NCBI RefSeq assembly: GCF_029892485.1
Contig: NZ_JARXVG010000003.1
Location: 124,001 to 188,000 of the forward strand
Length of the DNA stretch: 64,000 bases
Origin: Variovorax boronicumulans
GTDB lineage: Bacteria; Pseudomonadota; Gammaproteobacteria; Burkholderiales; Burkholderiaceae_C
Direction: 5' to 3'
This document shows positions 9,665 through 20,178 of this stretch, piece after piece (position 1 is the stretch's first letter; each line of letters opens with the position of its first letter). The notes under the pieces are model-generated. The model saw only the letters and a list, made by a program, of their open reading frames with translations, was not told the DNA's origin and did no database searches. The position numbers and the translations under genes are program-made.

Positions 9665-10893
9665 CAGACGACTTGGCCGAGCTTGAAGATGGGCAGGTAC
9701 ATCGACACCACGATGCCACCGATGATCGTGCCGAGGAACACGATGATGATGGGCTCCATCAGGCTGGAGAGGCCGGCGACCATGTCGTCCACCTCGGATT
9801 CGTAGAAGTCGGCCGCCTTGCCCAGCATGTGGTCGATGGAGCCGGATTCCTCGCCGATGGAGGTCATCTGGATCACCATCGAGGGAAACAGGTTGGCGTT
9901 GGTCATGGCGGTCGTGAGGCTGGTGCCGGTCGAGACCTCCTGCTGGATCTTGGCAGTGGCATCGCCATAGACGGAGTTGCCGGAAGCCCCTCCCACGGAA
10001 TCCAGCGCTTCGACCAATGGCACACCGGCCGCAAACATGGTGGCAAGCGTTCGCGTCCACCGTGCGATGCAGGATTTTTCAATCAGCGTGCCAAAAATCG
10101 GTATGCGCAAAACCAAGCGGTCCATGAACTTTTGCATGCGCTCGTTGCGCTTCCATGCCTGCATGAAAAAGTAAAACCCGCCGCCGATGCCCCCGAAGAT
10201 CAGCCACCAGTAAGACACGAAGAACTCGCTCATGGCCATCACGAACAGTGTCGGGGCGGGCAGGTCGGCACCGAACGAGGTGAAGACCTGCTTGAAGGCC
10301 GGAATCACGAAGATCATGATGATCGCGACCACCACGAACGCGACAACGACGACGGAAGTCGGATACATCAATGCCGACTTGATCTTCGACTTGATCGCCT
10401 CGGTCTTCTCCATGTAGGTGGCAAGACGGTCCAGCAGATCTTCCAGGATACCGGCCGCTTCGCCCGCTTCCACCAGATTGCAGTACAAGTTGTCGAAATA
10501 CTTCGGAAACTTGCGAAAAGCCGCCGACAGCGACGTGCCGGTTTCCACGTCGCTTCGAATGTCATTGAGAAGCTTTGACACGCTTGCATTCGCGTTGCCG
10601 CGGCCGACGATGTCGAAGGACTGCATCAACGGGACGCCGGCCTTCATCATGGTGGCGAGCTGGCGCGTGAAGATCGCGATGTCCTTGGGCTTGATGGCCT
10701 TGCCCGAGCGCATGCGGCGCTTCTTGATCTTGGAGGCGAGCACGCCTTGACGGCGCAGCGCGGCCTGCACCTGGTTTTCGCCGGCGGCCCGGAGTTCACC
10801 GCGCACCAGCTTGCCGTTGCGGTCCTTGCCTTCCCATTCGAAGACGAATTCCTTGTGCGTGACTTGGGTGCGGGAGGATGCCACTGTTGCCAT
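9664..10893 (-). CDS. pilC: PilC, type IV pilus inner-membrane platform protein
   Basis: Platform protein of 409 aa (GspF/PilC family) that works with the PilB ATPase to polymerise pilin. Two repeated GspF domains are visible: one beginning near FTRQLATMMKAGVPLMQSFD (about residue 77) and one near WTRTLATMFAAGVPLVEALD (about residue 280). Three strong membrane segments occur, including one around VVVVAFVVVAIIMIFVIPAF. Order pilB-pilC-pilD is the classical assembly operon; the gene lies 24 bp after pilB. No pilin gene is in the window. Confidence 0.96.
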   Translation of the reverse strand: MATVASSRTQVTHKEFVFEWEGKDRNGKLVRGELRAAGENQVQAALRRQGVLASKIKKRRMRSGKAIKPKDIAIFTRQLATMMKAGVPLMQSFDIVGRGNANASVSKLLNDIRSDVETGTSLSAAFRKFPKYFDNLYCNLVEAGEAAGILEDLLDRLATYMEKTEAIKSKIKSALMYPTSVVVVAFVVVAIIMIFVIPAFKQVFTSFGADLPAPTLFVMAMSEFFVSYWWLIFGGIGGGFYFFMQAWKRNERMQKFMDRLVLRIPIFGTLIEKSCIARWTRTLATMFAAGVPLVEALDSVGGASGNSVYGDATAKIQQEVSTGTSLTTAMTNANLFPSMVIQMTSIGEESGSIDHMLGKAADFYESEVDDMVAGLSSLMEPIIIVFLGTIIGGIVVSMYLPIFKLGQVV

Positions 10894-10917
10894 TCGATCT
10901 CCGGTATTCAGTGTTCG

Positions 10918-12651
10918 TTATTCATTGGTGCAGGCCACCACTTCTTCGAGCGAAGTGAGACCCTGCTTGACTTTTCCGAGACCCGACTGGCGCAGCGAGC
11001 GCACGCCTTCACGCTCGGATTGCTGGGCGATGTCCAGCGCGCTGCCATCGCGCAGGATGATTTCCTGGATGGCTTCGGTGATCGGCATCACCTGGTAGAT
11101 GCCGACCCGGCCCTTGTAGCCGCTGCTGCATGCCGAACACCCCACGGGGCGGTAAGGCTTCCATGAGCCGTCGAGGTCTTCTTCCTTGAAGCCTGCTTCG
11201 AGCAATGCTTCGCGCGGAATGTCGGCCGGCACACGGCATATCGTGCAAAGCCTGCGCGTGAGGCGCTGTGCGGTGATGAGAATCACGCTCGATGCGATGT
11301 TGAAGGGTGCGATGCCCATGTTGCGCATCCGCGTGAGCGTGGTTGGCGCATCGTTGGTGTGCAGCGTCGAGAGCACCAGGTGGCCCGTTTGCGCGGCCTT
11401 GATCGAGATATCGGCAGTTTCAAGGTCGCGGATTTCGCCGACCATGATGATGTCGGGATCCTGGCGCAGGAAAGCCCGCAATGCCGTGGCAAAGGTCAGC
11501 CCGGCACGTTCGTTGACGTTGACCTGGTTGACGCCCGGCAAGTTGATTTCGGACGGATCTTCTGCCGTCGCAATGTTGACGCCCGGCTGGTTCAGCAGAT
11601 TCAGGCAGGTGTAAAGCGACACCGTCTTGCCCGAGCCCGTGGGGCCGGTGACGAGCACCATGCCATAAGGCCGGCCGATCGCGTGGAGGAGTCGTTCCTT
11701 TTCGACGGCGTCGTAGCCCAGCGCATCGATGCCCAGGCGGGCGCTGCTGGGATCGAGAATACGCACCACGATCTTCTCGCCGAACAGCGTGGGCAACGTG
11801 CTCACGCGAAAGTCGATCACGCGGTCCGGCCCGATCTTGAGCTTCATGCGGCCGTCCTGCGGCACGCGCTTTTCGGAGATGTCGAGCCGCGAAATGACCT
11901 TGATGCGCGACGCCAGCTTGTCCTTGATGACCGTGGGCGGACTGGCAATTTCGCGCAGTTCGCCATCGACCCGGAAACGCACGCGGTAGTGGTGCTCGTA
12001 GGGCTCGAAGTGGATGTCGGAAGCGCGCATGCTGACGGCGTCCAGCAGCATCTTGTGGAGAAAGCGCACGACCGGCGCATCCTCCACTTCGGCAACTGCC
12101 TGTTCGCTGACGTCGTTCGATGCGTCGGACGACGCGTCGTCGAATTCGAATTCGGTACCGACGATGCTGTTGATGGTCTCCGCTGCACTCGCGGCGGCGG
12201 CATCGATCATTCTCGAGAGCTTGTCGTACTCGGCGATGACCCAGTCCACGCCCATCTGCGAGGCGAACTTGATCTTTTCCGCCGCCTGCTGGTCCGAGGG
12301 GTCGGCTGTTGCGACGATGAGACGGTTGTTGCGCTTGCTGAGAACGACGATGCGGTACGCGTGGCAGAGCTTCGGATCGAGCAGGTCCTTGGGCAGGCGC
12401 TGGTGGTCGATGGCGTCGAGATCGAGCAACGGCGCGCCGAAGGCGGTGGAAAGCGTGTGCGCCAGATCTGCTGCGGAAACAGCGCCGGTACCGGTCAGCT
12501 CTGCGATGAAGCTGGTGCGGCCGCTCAGGGACTTCTGGTAGATGTCCTCCGCGATCTTCGCGGGCAACTTGCCGGCCGAAACCAGTGCGCGCGCCAAGCC
12601 CGGCAGGGCAACTTGCGAGAGTTCTTTAACTGGAAGTTCGGCAGCGGCCAT
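10918..12651 (-). CDS. pilB: PilB, type IV pilus extension ATPase
   Basis: Hexameric secretion ATPase of 577 aa that powers pilus extension. Domains in order: an N-terminal MshEN-like region (residues about 1-160), then the GspE-type ATPase core with Walker A GPTGSGKT near residue 335, Asp box, Walker B (IIMVGEIRD) and His box. The C-terminal zinc site is visible as CTIC and, about 40 residues on, CSAC. The ATG at 12651 has no strong ribosome-binding site close by. The gene lies about 115 bp downstream of tRNA-Pro on the same strand, so part of its transcription could come from the tRNA promoter unless the intervening hairpin stops it. Confidence 0.96.
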   Translation of the reverse strand: MAAAELPVKELSQVALPGLARALVSAGKLPAKIAEDIYQKSLSGRTSFIAELTGTGAVSAADLAHTLSTAFGAPLLDLDAIDHQRLPKDLLDPKLCHAYRIVVLSKRNNRLIVATADPSDQQAAEKIKFASQMGVDWVIAEYDKLSRMIDAAAASAAETINSIVGTEFEFDDASSDASNDVSEQAVAEVEDAPVVRFLHKMLLDAVSMRASDIHFEPYEHHYRVRFRVDGELREIASPPTVIKDKLASRIKVISRLDISEKRVPQDGRMKLKIGPDRVIDFRVSTLPTLFGEKIVVRILDPSSARLGIDALGYDAVEKERLLHAIGRPYGMVLVTGPTGSGKTVSLYTCLNLLNQPGVNIATAEDPSEINLPGVNQVNVNERAGLTFATALRAFLRQDPDIIMVGEIRDLETADISIKAAQTGHLVLSTLHTNDAPTTLTRMRNMGIAPFNIASSVILITAQRLTRRLCTICRVPADIPREALLEAGFKEEDLDGSWKPYRPVGCSACSSGYKGRVGIYQVMPITEAIQEIILRDGSALDIAQQSEREGVRSLRQSGLGKVKQGLTSLEEVVACTNE

Positions 12652-12752
12652 TCAGCGAATTGCAAAAGATGTGAGAAAGTGCTTCACGATCATCGCTCAT
12701 CGCCCCCGTGCTGTAAATCGCTACACAGCAACAGGCGTGGCCATTATTTATG

Positions 12753-12769
12753 CCAGCCGTGAAGGCTGG
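12753..12769 (-). terminator. Hairpin overlapping the tRNA-Pro 3' end, possible weak terminator
   Basis: On the minus strand CCAGCC, a 5-nt loop and GGCTGG form a 6-bp stem directly after the tRNA discriminator base, so the stem begins with the encoded CCA. The following sequence (CATAAATAAT) is A/T-rich but has no T run. It could end tRNA transcription or mark a 3' processing site; read-through to pilB is possible. Confidence 0.4.
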
Positions 12770-12843
12770 TCGGGGTGAGAGGATTCGAACCTCCGGCCTC
12801 TACGTCCCGAACGTAGCGCTCTACCAGGCTAAGCTACACCCCG
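12767..12843 (-). tRNA. tRNA-Pro (anticodon CGG)
   Basis: On the minus strand a complete cloverleaf of 77 nt including the encoded CCA. The acceptor stem CGGGGTG pairs perfectly with CACCCCG, followed by discriminator A and CCA. The anticodon stem CTACG/CGTAG holds the loop TTCGGGA, giving anticodon CGG, which reads the proline codon CCG. The T arm has GGAGG TTCGAAT CCTCT. It lies between ispB and pilB, all leftward. Confidence 0.97.
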
Positions 12844-12895
12844 ATTGGTTGCAAGAAAAAGAAGTCGTCCTAGATGCCAACTCTGGTGAGGTGTT

Positions 12896-13888
12896 TCAGG
12901 CACGTCGCTCAAGCAACTGAGCCGCCAATTGTAGCAAACCGGAAGCATGCGAATTGGACGGGAAGTCGCGCAGCGCATCAATTGCGCGTTTTGCTTCAGC
13001 TGCCGCAGCCGCGCGAGACGCATCCAGGGCGCCGGTTTCGCGAACGATCTCCACCACCTTGCCCAGCTGCGCCGTATCGCCCGCCTCGATGGCGGCGCGC
13101 ACCAGTCCGCTTTGCGCCGGGGTGCCACGCTGCATGGCAAAGATCAGGGGAAGCGTGGTCTTGCCTTCACGAAGGTCGTCGCCGACGTTCTTTCCGGTTT
13201 CATGGGCATCGCCTGCATAGTCCAGGACATCGTCGATCACCTGGAAGGCCGTGCCCAGTGCCTGCCCATAGGTGGCGCAGGCGTCTTCGGTTTCCGGCGA
13301 GGCGCCTGCCAGCACGGCGGCGAGCCGGGTGCTGGCTTCGAAAAGCTTGGCGGTCTTCGAGCGGATCACGCGCAGGTATGCTGTTTCGTCCAGCGACGCG
13401 TCGTGCATATTCATGAGCTGAAGGACCTCGCCTTCGGCGATCACGTTGGTCGCTTCAGCCAGGATTTCCATGACACGGATGTTGTTTGCGTCCAACATCA
13501 TCTGGAATGCGCGCGAATACAGGAAGTCGCCGACCAGCACGCTGGCCGGATTGCCGAACGACTCGTTGGCGGTTGCGCGACCGCGCCGCAGGGTCGATTC
13601 GTCGACCACGTCGTCGTGCAGCAAGGTGGCGGTGTGGATGAACTCCACCACGGCGGCCAAGTTGAAGCGCTGGTCGCCTGTGTAACCCAATGCGCCCGAC
13701 ATCAACAGCAGCAGCGCGGGCCGCAGGCGCTTGCCGCCGGCGGAGATGATGTATTGGGAAACCTGGCTGACCAGCGGCACGCCCGTGTCGAGGCGGCGCG
13801 CGATCACGCGGTCGACTTCGACCATGTCGCCGGCAATCAGGTCCAGCACGGTGGCGGTGGGGGAGGTGTCGGCGGCGGGGACTTGCAA
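12896..13888 (-). CDS. ispB: IspB-type long-chain polyprenyl diphosphate synthase
   Basis: Trans-prenyltransferase of about 330 aa that makes the side chain (probably octaprenyl) of ubiquinone from FPP and IPP. The first aspartate-rich motif is LLHDDVVDE (about residues 89-97) and the second is DDVLDYAGD; GGKRLRP near residue 51 binds IPP. No ATG is available at the expected N-terminus. I prefer the TTG at 13888, which gives normal family length and lies about 50 nt after a minus-strand TATAAT; another TTG at 14008 would lie upstream of that promoter element. The gene is divergent from rplU and precedes tRNA-Pro, as often in proteobacteria. Confidence 0.93.
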   Translation of the reverse strand: MQVPAADTSPTATVLDLIAGDMVEVDRVIARRLDTGVPLVSQVSQYIISAGGKRLRPALLLLMSGALGYTGDQRFNLAAVVEFIHTATLLHDDVVDESTLRRGRATANESFGNPASVLVGDFLYSRAFQMMLDANNIRVMEILAEATNVIAEGEVLQLMNMHDASLDETAYLRVIRSKTAKLFEASTRLAAVLAGASPETEDACATYGQALGTAFQVIDDVLDYAGDAHETGKNVGDDLREGKTTLPLIFAMQRGTPAQSGLVRAAIEAGDTAQLGKVVEIVRETGALDASRAAAAAEAKRAIDALRDFPSNSHASGLLQLAAQLLERRA

Positions 13889-13945
13889 AGCGGAGGCGCG
13901 GCGCGCTGCTGAAGATGAAGGCGACCCGGGGGTCGGAAGGCGCAA

Positions 13946-13951
13946 ATTATA
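13946..13951 (-). promoter_or_regulatory. -10 element (TATAAT) for ispB
   Basis: A perfect TATAAT on the minus strand, 58 bp upstream of the preferred ispB TTG start. No good -35 hexamer is seen at the right spacing. It supports a start downstream of 13940 for ispB. Confidence 0.5.
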
Positions 13952-14015
13952 GGGAGGGCGGCCTGCTTGCCGGGGCTCGATCGAGGCAGGGGGTGTTAGC
14001 GAACACAAACCGCGC

Positions 14016-14021
14016 TATAAT
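14016..14021 (+). promoter_or_regulatory. -10 element (TATAAT) for rplU-rpmA-obgE
   Basis: A perfect TATAAT on the plus strand 50 bp before the rplU ATG, in the context GCGCTATAATTTTGGGC. It forms a divergent pair with the minus-strand TATAAT about 65 bp away. The -35 region is poor (GTGTTA-like). Confidence 0.6.
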
Positions 14022-14071
14022 TTTGGGCTCTGCGGAATTCGCTGCGGAGACTCATTTCTAAGAGGTCTTAC

Positions 14072-14383
14072 ATGTACGCGGTCATAAAAACCGGCGGCAA
14101 GCAGTATCGCGTTGCTTCCGGCGAAAAAATTAAAGTAGAACAGATTGCTGCGGACGTAGGCCAGGAAATCGTGATCGACCAGGTTCTGGCTGTCGGAAAC
14201 GGCGCTGAAATCAAGGTTGGCACGCCCCTGGTGTCCGGCGCAACGGTGACAGTCACGGTACTGTCGCACGGCAAGCACGACAAGGTCGGCATCTTCAAGA
14301 TGCGCCGTCGCAAGCACTATCAGAAACGTCAAGGCCATCGCCAGCAGTTCACCGAACTGCAAATCGGCGCGATCGCCGGCTAA
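14072..14383 (+). CDS. rplU: Ribosomal protein bL21
   Basis: Large-subunit protein of 103 aa that binds 23S rRNA. It starts [14 protein letters not shown] and has the C-terminal [16 protein letters not shown] basic segment, both diagnostic of bL21. An AGAGG ribosome-binding site precedes the ATG. First gene of the rplU-rpmA-obgE unit, with rpmA 12 bp downstream. Confidence 0.98.
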   Translation: MYAVIKTGGKQYRVASGEKIKVEQIAADVGQEIVIDQVLAVGNGAEIKVGTPLVSGATVTVTVLSHGKHDKVGIFKMRRRKHYQKRQGHRQQFTELQIGAIAG

Positions 14384-14395
14384 GGAGCACATTCC

Positions 14396-14656
14396 ATGGC
14401 ACAGAAAAAAGGCGGCGGCTCAACGCGAAACGGGCGCGATTCCAAGCCCAAGATGCTCGGCGTGAAAGCGTTCGGCGGCGAACTGATCAGCGCAGGCTCG
14501 ATCATCGTGCGTCAGCGCGGCACCCAGTTCCACCCCGGCGTGAATGTCGGCGTGGGCAAGGACCACACGCTCTTCGCCCTGGTCGACGGCCACGTGTCGT
14601 TCGGTCACAAGGGTGCGCTCAACAAGCACATGGTCAACGTGACCCCCGCGGCGTAA
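14396..14656 (+). CDS. rpmA: Ribosomal protein bL27
   Basis: Large-subunit protein of 86 aa whose N-terminal tail reaches the peptidyl transferase centre. It begins [16 protein letters not shown], so it is the form without the cleavable N-terminal extension seen in Firmicutes. [20 protein letters not shown] follows. A clear AGGAG site precedes the ATG. A hairpin terminator 28 bp beyond the stop separates it partly from obgE. Confidence 0.98.
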   Translation: MAQKKGGGSTRNGRDSKPKMLGVKAFGGELISAGSIIVRQRGTQFHPGVNVGVGKDHTLFALVDGHVSFGHKGALNKHMVNVTPAA

Positions 14657-14683
14657 GCCTCGCGTCACTTCGACCAGCCCGAG

Positions 14684-14711
14684 GCCCCGCTTTGCCGGGG
14701 CTTCTTCATTT
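14684..14711 (+). terminator. Rho-independent terminator-like hairpin after rpmA
   Basis: GCCCCG, a 6-nt loop and CGGGGC form a GC-rich stem followed by TTCTTCATTT. It lies between rpmA and obgE in the same direction, so it probably attenuates: ribosomal proteins would be made in excess over ObgE. Confidence 0.6.
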
Positions 14712-14715
14712 GTAG

Positions 14716-15804
<1,089 letters not shown>

Positions 15805-15880
15805 GTGCGGCACGGCATCGGAATCGATGCTCCTCGACAGATCACAAAATCAGCAGCATTCACGACCGCGACACCCCTCC

Positions 15881-17020
15881 ATGACCTCGAATTCCGGATC
15901 CACTGCCTTGCGGGATGCCCGCCGTATCGTCGTCAAGGTGGGCTCCAGCCTCGTGACCAACGAGGGCCGCGGTCTGGACGAAGCCGCCATCGGCGAATGG
16001 TGCCGGCAGCTCGCCGCGCTGGTGCGCGAAGGGCGCGAGGTTGTGATGGTGTCCAGCGGCGCCATCGCCGAGGGCATGAAGCGCCTTGGCTGGCGCACGC
16101 GGCCGCATGAAATTCACGAGCTCCAGGCTGCCGCAGCCGTCGGGCAGATGGGCCTGGCCCAGATGTACGAGACCAAGTTGCGCGAAAACCAGATCGGCAG
16201 CGCCCAGGTCTTGCTGACGCACGCCGACCTCGCCGACCGCGAGCGCTATCTCAATGCGCGCTCGACCCTCGTCACGCTGCTGCGCCTGGGCGTGGTGCCG
16301 GTCATCAACGAGAACGACACCGTCGTCAACGACGAGATCAAGTTCGGCGACAACGACACGCTCGGCGCGCTCGTGGCCAACCTCGTCGAAGCCGATGCGC
16401 TGATCATCCTTACGGACCAGAAGGGCCTCTACACGGCCGATCCGCGCAAGGACCCGGACGCCAGGTTCGTGCACGAAGCCGCCGCAGGCGACCCGGCACT
16501 CGAAGCCATGGCAGGCGGCGCGGGCTCCAGCATCGGCCGCGGCGGGATGATCACCAAGATCCTGGCGGCCAAGCGCGCCGCGGGCTCGGGCGCCTCGACC
16601 GTGATCGCCTGGGGCCGCGAGGCCGACGCCTTGCTGCGCCTCACGCGCGGCGAATCCATCGGCACGCTGCTCGTGGCGCAAACGGCCAAGCACCAGGCAC
16701 GCAAGCGTTGGATGGCCGACCATCTGCAACTGCGTGGCGCCGTCGTCGTCGACGCAGGCGCCGCGGCCAAGGTGCGCGCCGAAGGCAAGAGCCTGTTGCC
16801 GATCGGCATGACTGGCGTGTCGGGCGAGTTCTCGCGCGGCGACGTGATCGCGGTGCGCGACGCGGAGGGCGTCGAGCTGGCGCGGGGCCTGGCCAACTAC
16901 TCGAGCGTGGAGGCGCGGCTGTTGTGCCGCAAGCCTTCGGCGGAGTTCGAGCGCTTGCTGGGCTATGTGGCCGAGCCGGAGATGGTCCACCGCGACAACA
17001 TGGTGCTGATGCCCAGCTGA
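15881..17020 (+). CDS. proB: ProB, glutamate 5-kinase
   Basis: First enzyme of proline synthesis, phosphorylating glutamate to gamma-glutamyl phosphate; usually feedback-inhibited by proline. At 379 aa it has the amino-acid kinase domain ([16 protein letters not shown] at the N-terminus, [21 protein letters not shown]) and a C-terminal PUA domain (from about residue 285, [18 protein letters not shown]). ATG 15881 is chosen because the conserved domain begins 11 residues later; the in-frame extension upstream overlaps obgE. Ends at a bidirectional terminator. Confidence 0.96.
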   Translation: MTSNSGSTALRDARRIVVKVGSSLVTNEGRGLDEAAIGEWCRQLAALVREGREVVMVSSGAIAEGMKRLGWRTRPHEIHELQAAAAVGQMGLAQMYETKLRENQIGSAQVLLTHADLADRERYLNARSTLVTLLRLGVVPVINENDTVVNDEIKFGDNDTLGALVANLVEADALIILTDQKGLYTADPRKDPDARFVHEAAAGDPALEAMAGGAGSSIGRGGMITKILAAKRAAGSGASTVIAWGREADALLRLTRGESIGTLLVAQTAKHQARKRWMADHLQLRGAVVVDAGAAAKVRAEGKSLLPIGMTGVSGEFSRGDVIAVRDAEGVELARGLANYSSVEARLLCRKPSAEFERLLGYVAEPEMVHRDNMVLMPS

Positions 17021-17032
17021 TCGGCAAACAAG

Positions 17033-17060
17033 AACGGGGCCCAAGGCCCCGTTCGTTCAT
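17033..17060. terminator. Bidirectional terminator between proB and the CNP1 lipoprotein gene
   Basis: AACGGGGCC (17033-17041), a 3-nt loop and GGCCCCGTT (17045-17053) form a 9-bp stem. It is followed by CGTTCAT on the plus strand and by CTTGTTTG on the minus strand, serving the two convergent genes. Confidence 0.75.
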
Positions 17061-17077
17061 CTACCCCTGCAAGGTGC

Positions 17078-17671
17078 TTATTGCACTTCGCGAATCGGAT
17101 TGCGGATGTTCTGCACCATCTCGCCGACCGAGCTGCGTGGCGCATTGCCGCGGCAGATGCCCTGGGTCGACAGCGCCACCGTATAGCGCGAGTTCATGTC
17201 TTTGATGCGCTTCCATTCCTGCTTCGTCACTTCCTGCCATGTGCCGTTGTTGTAGCGCGCATAGCTCTTCATCTCGGCGGTCGAGCAACGCACGCCTTCG
17301 TAGAAGGCATTGACGGCGCCGCCGCTGCGGTTGCTGGCCACCACCACATAGCGCACGATGCCATCGGGCGTGATCGTGATCGTTCCCGGATCGATGCCGA
17401 ACTTCAGGCTCATGTACGGCGGCATCTCGATCGGCAGCAGGCGGCTTTCGCTGAAGGCCGGCGGCGGTGGCGCTGCGGTTTCTTCCCACTCCTTGTCCGT
17501 CTCGGACCGCTTGGGCGGAGGCGCCGAGCCTGCCTGTGCCCAGTCGGGGTTGTCGGTGTCGTACTTGCCCGTGCCGCACCCGGCGAGGATGCCGAAGCAG
17601 GCCAGAAGAAGAACGCGCTCAGCGTTGCGTCGGAAAGAAGGGCGCGTTGTTGCTGGGGAGAGGAGGTTCAT
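17078..17671 (-). CDS. CNP1-like family lipoprotein
   Basis: Predicted outer-membrane or periplasmic lipoprotein of 197 aa. The N-terminus has basic residues, a hydrophobic stretch ([10 protein letters not shown]) and a lipobox LAGC with the lipidated Cys at 32. The mature part resembles the CNP1-like domain found in betaproteobacteria, including [20 protein letters not shown] and [14 protein letters not shown]. The function of the family is unknown. The ATG at 17671 lies inside the 3' end of rppH, an overlap of 53 bp, so the two are probably co-transcribed. A longer in-frame extension is rppH shadow. Confidence 0.85.
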   Translation of the reverse strand: MNLLSPATTRPSFRRNAERVLLLACFGILAGCGTGKYDTDNPDWAQAGSAPPPKRSETDKEWEETAAPPPPAFSESRLLPIEMPPYMSLKFGIDPGTITITPDGIVRYVVVASNRSGGAVNAFYEGVRCSTAEMKSYARYNNGTWQEVTKQEWKRIKDMNSRYTVALSTQGICRGNAPRSSVGEMVQNIRNPIREVQ

Positions 17672-18287
17672 CGCTCGCGGAAGGAATGTCGGGATGCGGG
17701 TCGAAACTGCCGCCGGGCGGCAGGTCGAGGCCCGCGGGCGCTCCAGCGTCCAGCGGATGGCGCTCGAATTCTCGGGCGCGCACGTTGCTGCGCAGGAAGC
17801 GGTTGCGGAAATCCTGCCGAGGCAGGTAGCGAGCAAGCTCGGTGAGCGCCATCTCGTAGACGCCGCGCTTGAACTCGACGACAACGTCGAGCGGCACCCA
17901 GTAGTCATGCCAGCGCCAGGCGTCGAATTCGGGATGGTCGGTGGCACGCAGGTTCAGATCCCAGTCGTGGCCGGTGAGTTGCAGCAAATACCAGATTTGT
18001 TTCTGGCCCTTGTAGTGGCCCCGTGCGTCACGGCGGATGAACCGATCCGGCACCTCGTAGCGCAACCAGTCGCGGGTACGGGCCACGATGCGCACATGCT
18101 CCGGATGGAGCCCCACTTCCTCATGCAGTTCCCGGAACATGGCTTGCTCGGGACTTTCGCCGCGGTCTATGCCGCCTTGCGGAAACTGCCAGGAATGCGT
18201 GCGTATGCGTTTGCCCCAGAAAACCTGGTTTCTCTGGTTGAGCAGGATGATGCCGACGTTGGGCCTGAAGCCGTCCCGGTCGAGCAT
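17619..18287 (-). CDS. rppH: RppH, RNA pyrophosphohydrolase
   Basis: Nudix enzyme of 222 aa that removes pyrophosphate from the 5' triphosphate end of mRNA and starts RNase E-dependent decay. It begins [18 protein letters not shown], with the Nudix box from GGIDRGES to RELHEEVGL. Core enzymes are about 160-180 aa; here a proline-rich tail of about 45 residues follows. ATG 18287 is preferred over a TTG two codons upstream. Divergent from proS, as in many betaproteobacteria. Confidence 0.93.
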   Translation of the reverse strand: MLDRDGFRPNVGIILLNQRNQVFWGKRIRTHSWQFPQGGIDRGESPEQAMFRELHEEVGLHPEHVRIVARTRDWLRYEVPDRFIRRDARGHYKGQKQIWYLLQLTGHDWDLNLRATDHPEFDAWRWHDYWVPLDVVVEFKRGVYEMALTELARYLPRQDFRNRFLRSNVRAREFERHPLDAGAPAGLDLPPGGSFDPHPDIPSASDEPPLPSNNAPFFPTQR

Positions 18288-18373
18288 AATCAAACCCCAA
18301 TTTTTGAACTGAGTCGATTATGCATGCCGGGTTGCCCTCGGCAAGCTGCGATGCAGGCTCTCAGGGTCTCTCC

Positions 18374-18389
18374 GGGGGAGCAGTCCCCC
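18374..18389 (+). other. Short hairpin in the proS leader
   Basis: GGGGGA, loop GCAG and TCCCCC form a 6-bp stem 44 nt before the proS ATG. No T run follows, so it is not a normal terminator. It may be part of a structured leader, or chance in GC-rich DNA. Confidence 0.25.
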
Positions 18390-18432
18390 ACTTCCGAACG
18401 TCGAATCCAGCGAATTCAGCACACCGATCCCG

Positions 18433-20178
18433 ATGAAAGCTTCCCGATTTTTTGTCTCCACCCTCAAGGAAGCGCCTGCCGATGCCGAGGTCGCGAGCCA
18501 CCGGCTGATGATGCGGGCCGGCATGATCAAGAAGCTCGGCACGGGCATCTACACCTACATGCCGATGGGGCTGCGCGTGATCCGCAAGGTCGAGGCGATC
18601 GTGCGGGAAGAAATGAACCGCGCCGGCGCCGTCGAGCTCGCCATGCCGGTCGTGCAGCCGGCCGAGTTCTGGCAGGAGACCGGCCGCTTCGAGAAGATGG
18701 GGCCCGAGCTCCTGCGCATCAAGGACCGGCATGACCGCGACTTCGTGATCCAGCCCACCAGCGAAGAGGTGGTGACCGACATCGCCCGCCAGGAAATCCG
18801 CAGCTACAAGCAGCTGCCGAAGAATTTCTACCAGATCCAGACCAAGTTCCGCGACGAGCGCCGTCCGCGCTTCGGCCTGATGCGCGGGCGCGAATTCATC
18901 ATGAAGGACGCCTACAGCTTCGACCGCGACCTCGATGCGGCCAAGGCCAGCTATCAGGTCATGGCGCAGGCGTACCGCAACATCTTCGACCGCTTCGGCC
19001 TGCGCTACCGCGCCGTCGCGGCCGACAGCGGCGCCATCGGCGGCGACCTGAGCGAGGAGTTCCAGGTGATCGCCGCCACGGGCGAAGACGCCATCGTCTA
19101 CTGCCCCGACAGCGATTACGCCGCCAACATGGAAAAGGCCGAAGCCCTCGCTCCGGCCGGCCCGCGGCCCGCGGCAGCCAAGTCGCTCGAGAAGACGCCG
19201 ACCCCCGGCAAGAGCACCTGCGCCGACGTGGCCGAGCTGCTCGGCGTGCCGCTCGCAACCACCATCAAGTCGCTGGTGCTGGCCACCGACAACCTCGACG
19301 AGGCCGGCAACCCGAAGGGTTCGCAGGTCTGGCTGCTGCTCTTGCGTGGCGACCACGACATGAACGAGATCAAGGTCAGCAAGGTGCCGGGCCTGGACCA
19401 GGGCTTCCGCTTCGCCACGCTCGCCGAGATCGACGAGCACTTCGGCTGCAAGCCCGGCTACCTCGGCCCGCTGAACCTGAAGAAGCCCGTCAAGCTGGTT
19501 GCCGACCGCGAGGCGGCCGTGCTGGCCGACTGGATCACCGGCGCCAACGAGGTCGATTTCCACATGACCGGCGTCAACTGGGGCCGCGACCTGCCCGAGC
19601 CGGAAATCGTGGCCGACCTGCGCAACGTGGTGGCGGGCGATGCCTCGCCCGACGGCAAGGGACTGCTGGCCATCGAGCGCGGCATCGAGGTCGGCCATGT
19701 CTTCGTGCTCGGCACCAAGTACAGCAAGGACATGAACGCCACGTACCTGGACGAAGGCGGCAAGCCGCAGCTGCTCGAGATGGGGTGCTACGGCATCGGC
19801 ATCACCCGCCTGCCTGCCGCCGCCATCGAACAGAACCACGACGAGCGCGGGATCATCTGGCCCGACGCGCTGGCGCCGTTCACCGTGGTGGTCTGTCCGA
19901 TCGGCATGGACCGCAGCCCCGAGGTCAAGGTGGCCGCCGAGGCGCTCTACGAGGAGCTGCTCGCCAAGGGCGTCGACGTGCTGCTGGACGACCGCGGCGA
20001 GCGCCCGGGCGCGATGTTCGCCGACTGGGAACTGATCGGCGTGCCGCACCGCGTGGTCATCTCCGACCGCGGTCTGAAGGAAGGCCAACTGGAATACCAG
20101 CACCGCCGCGACACGGCCGCCACGAAGGTGCCATCGGCCGGCATCGCCGACTTCATCGCCGGCAAGCTCGCCGCATGA
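18433..20178 (+). CDS. proS: ProS, prolyl-tRNA synthetase (with editing domain)
   Basis: Class II aminoacyl-tRNA synthetase of 581 aa, bacterial type. Motif 1 lies in the N-terminal region ([16 protein letters not shown]), motif 2 includes [17 protein letters not shown] (about residues 140-156), and motif 3 is near GCYGIGITR. Between motifs 2 and 3 there is an INS-type cis-editing domain (about residues 225-400) that clears misacylated Ala-tRNA-Pro. The C-terminal anticodon-binding domain includes [17 protein letters not shown]. Its substrate tRNA-Pro(CGG) is encoded 5.6 kb upstream. Confidence 0.96.
   Translation: MKASRFFVSTLKEAPADAEVASHRLMMRAGMIKKLGTGIYTYMPMGLRVIRKVEAIVREEMNRAGAVELAMPVVQPAEFWQETGRFEKMGPELLRIKDRHDRDFVIQPTSEEVVTDIARQEIRSYKQLPKNFYQIQTKFRDERRPRFGLMRGREFIMKDAYSFDRDLDAAKASYQVMAQAYRNIFDRFGLRYRAVAADSGAIGGDLSEEFQVIAATGEDAIVYCPDSDYAANMEKAEALAPAGPRPAAAKSLEKTPTPGKSTCADVAELLGVPLATTIKSLVLATDNLDEAGNPKGSQVWLLLLRGDHDMNEIKVSKVPGLDQGFRFATLAEIDEHFGCKPGYLGPLNLKKPVKLVADREAAVLADWITGANEVDFHMTGVNWGRDLPEPEIVADLRNVVAGDASPDGKGLLAIERGIEVGHVFVLGTKYSKDMNATYLDEGGKPQLLEMGCYGIGITRLPAAAIEQNHDERGIIWPDALAPFTVVVCPIGMDRSPEVKVAAEALYEELLAKGVDVLLDDRGERPGAMFADWELIGVPHRVVISDRGLKEGQLEYQHRRDTAATKVPSAGIADFIAGKLAA

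Noticed and set aside
18374..18389. T-box or similar aminoacyl-tRNA-sensing leader before proS
   Set aside because: Only a short 6-bp hairpin is present; no specifier loop, T-box sequence or terminator follows, and T-boxes are mainly in Gram-positive bacteria.
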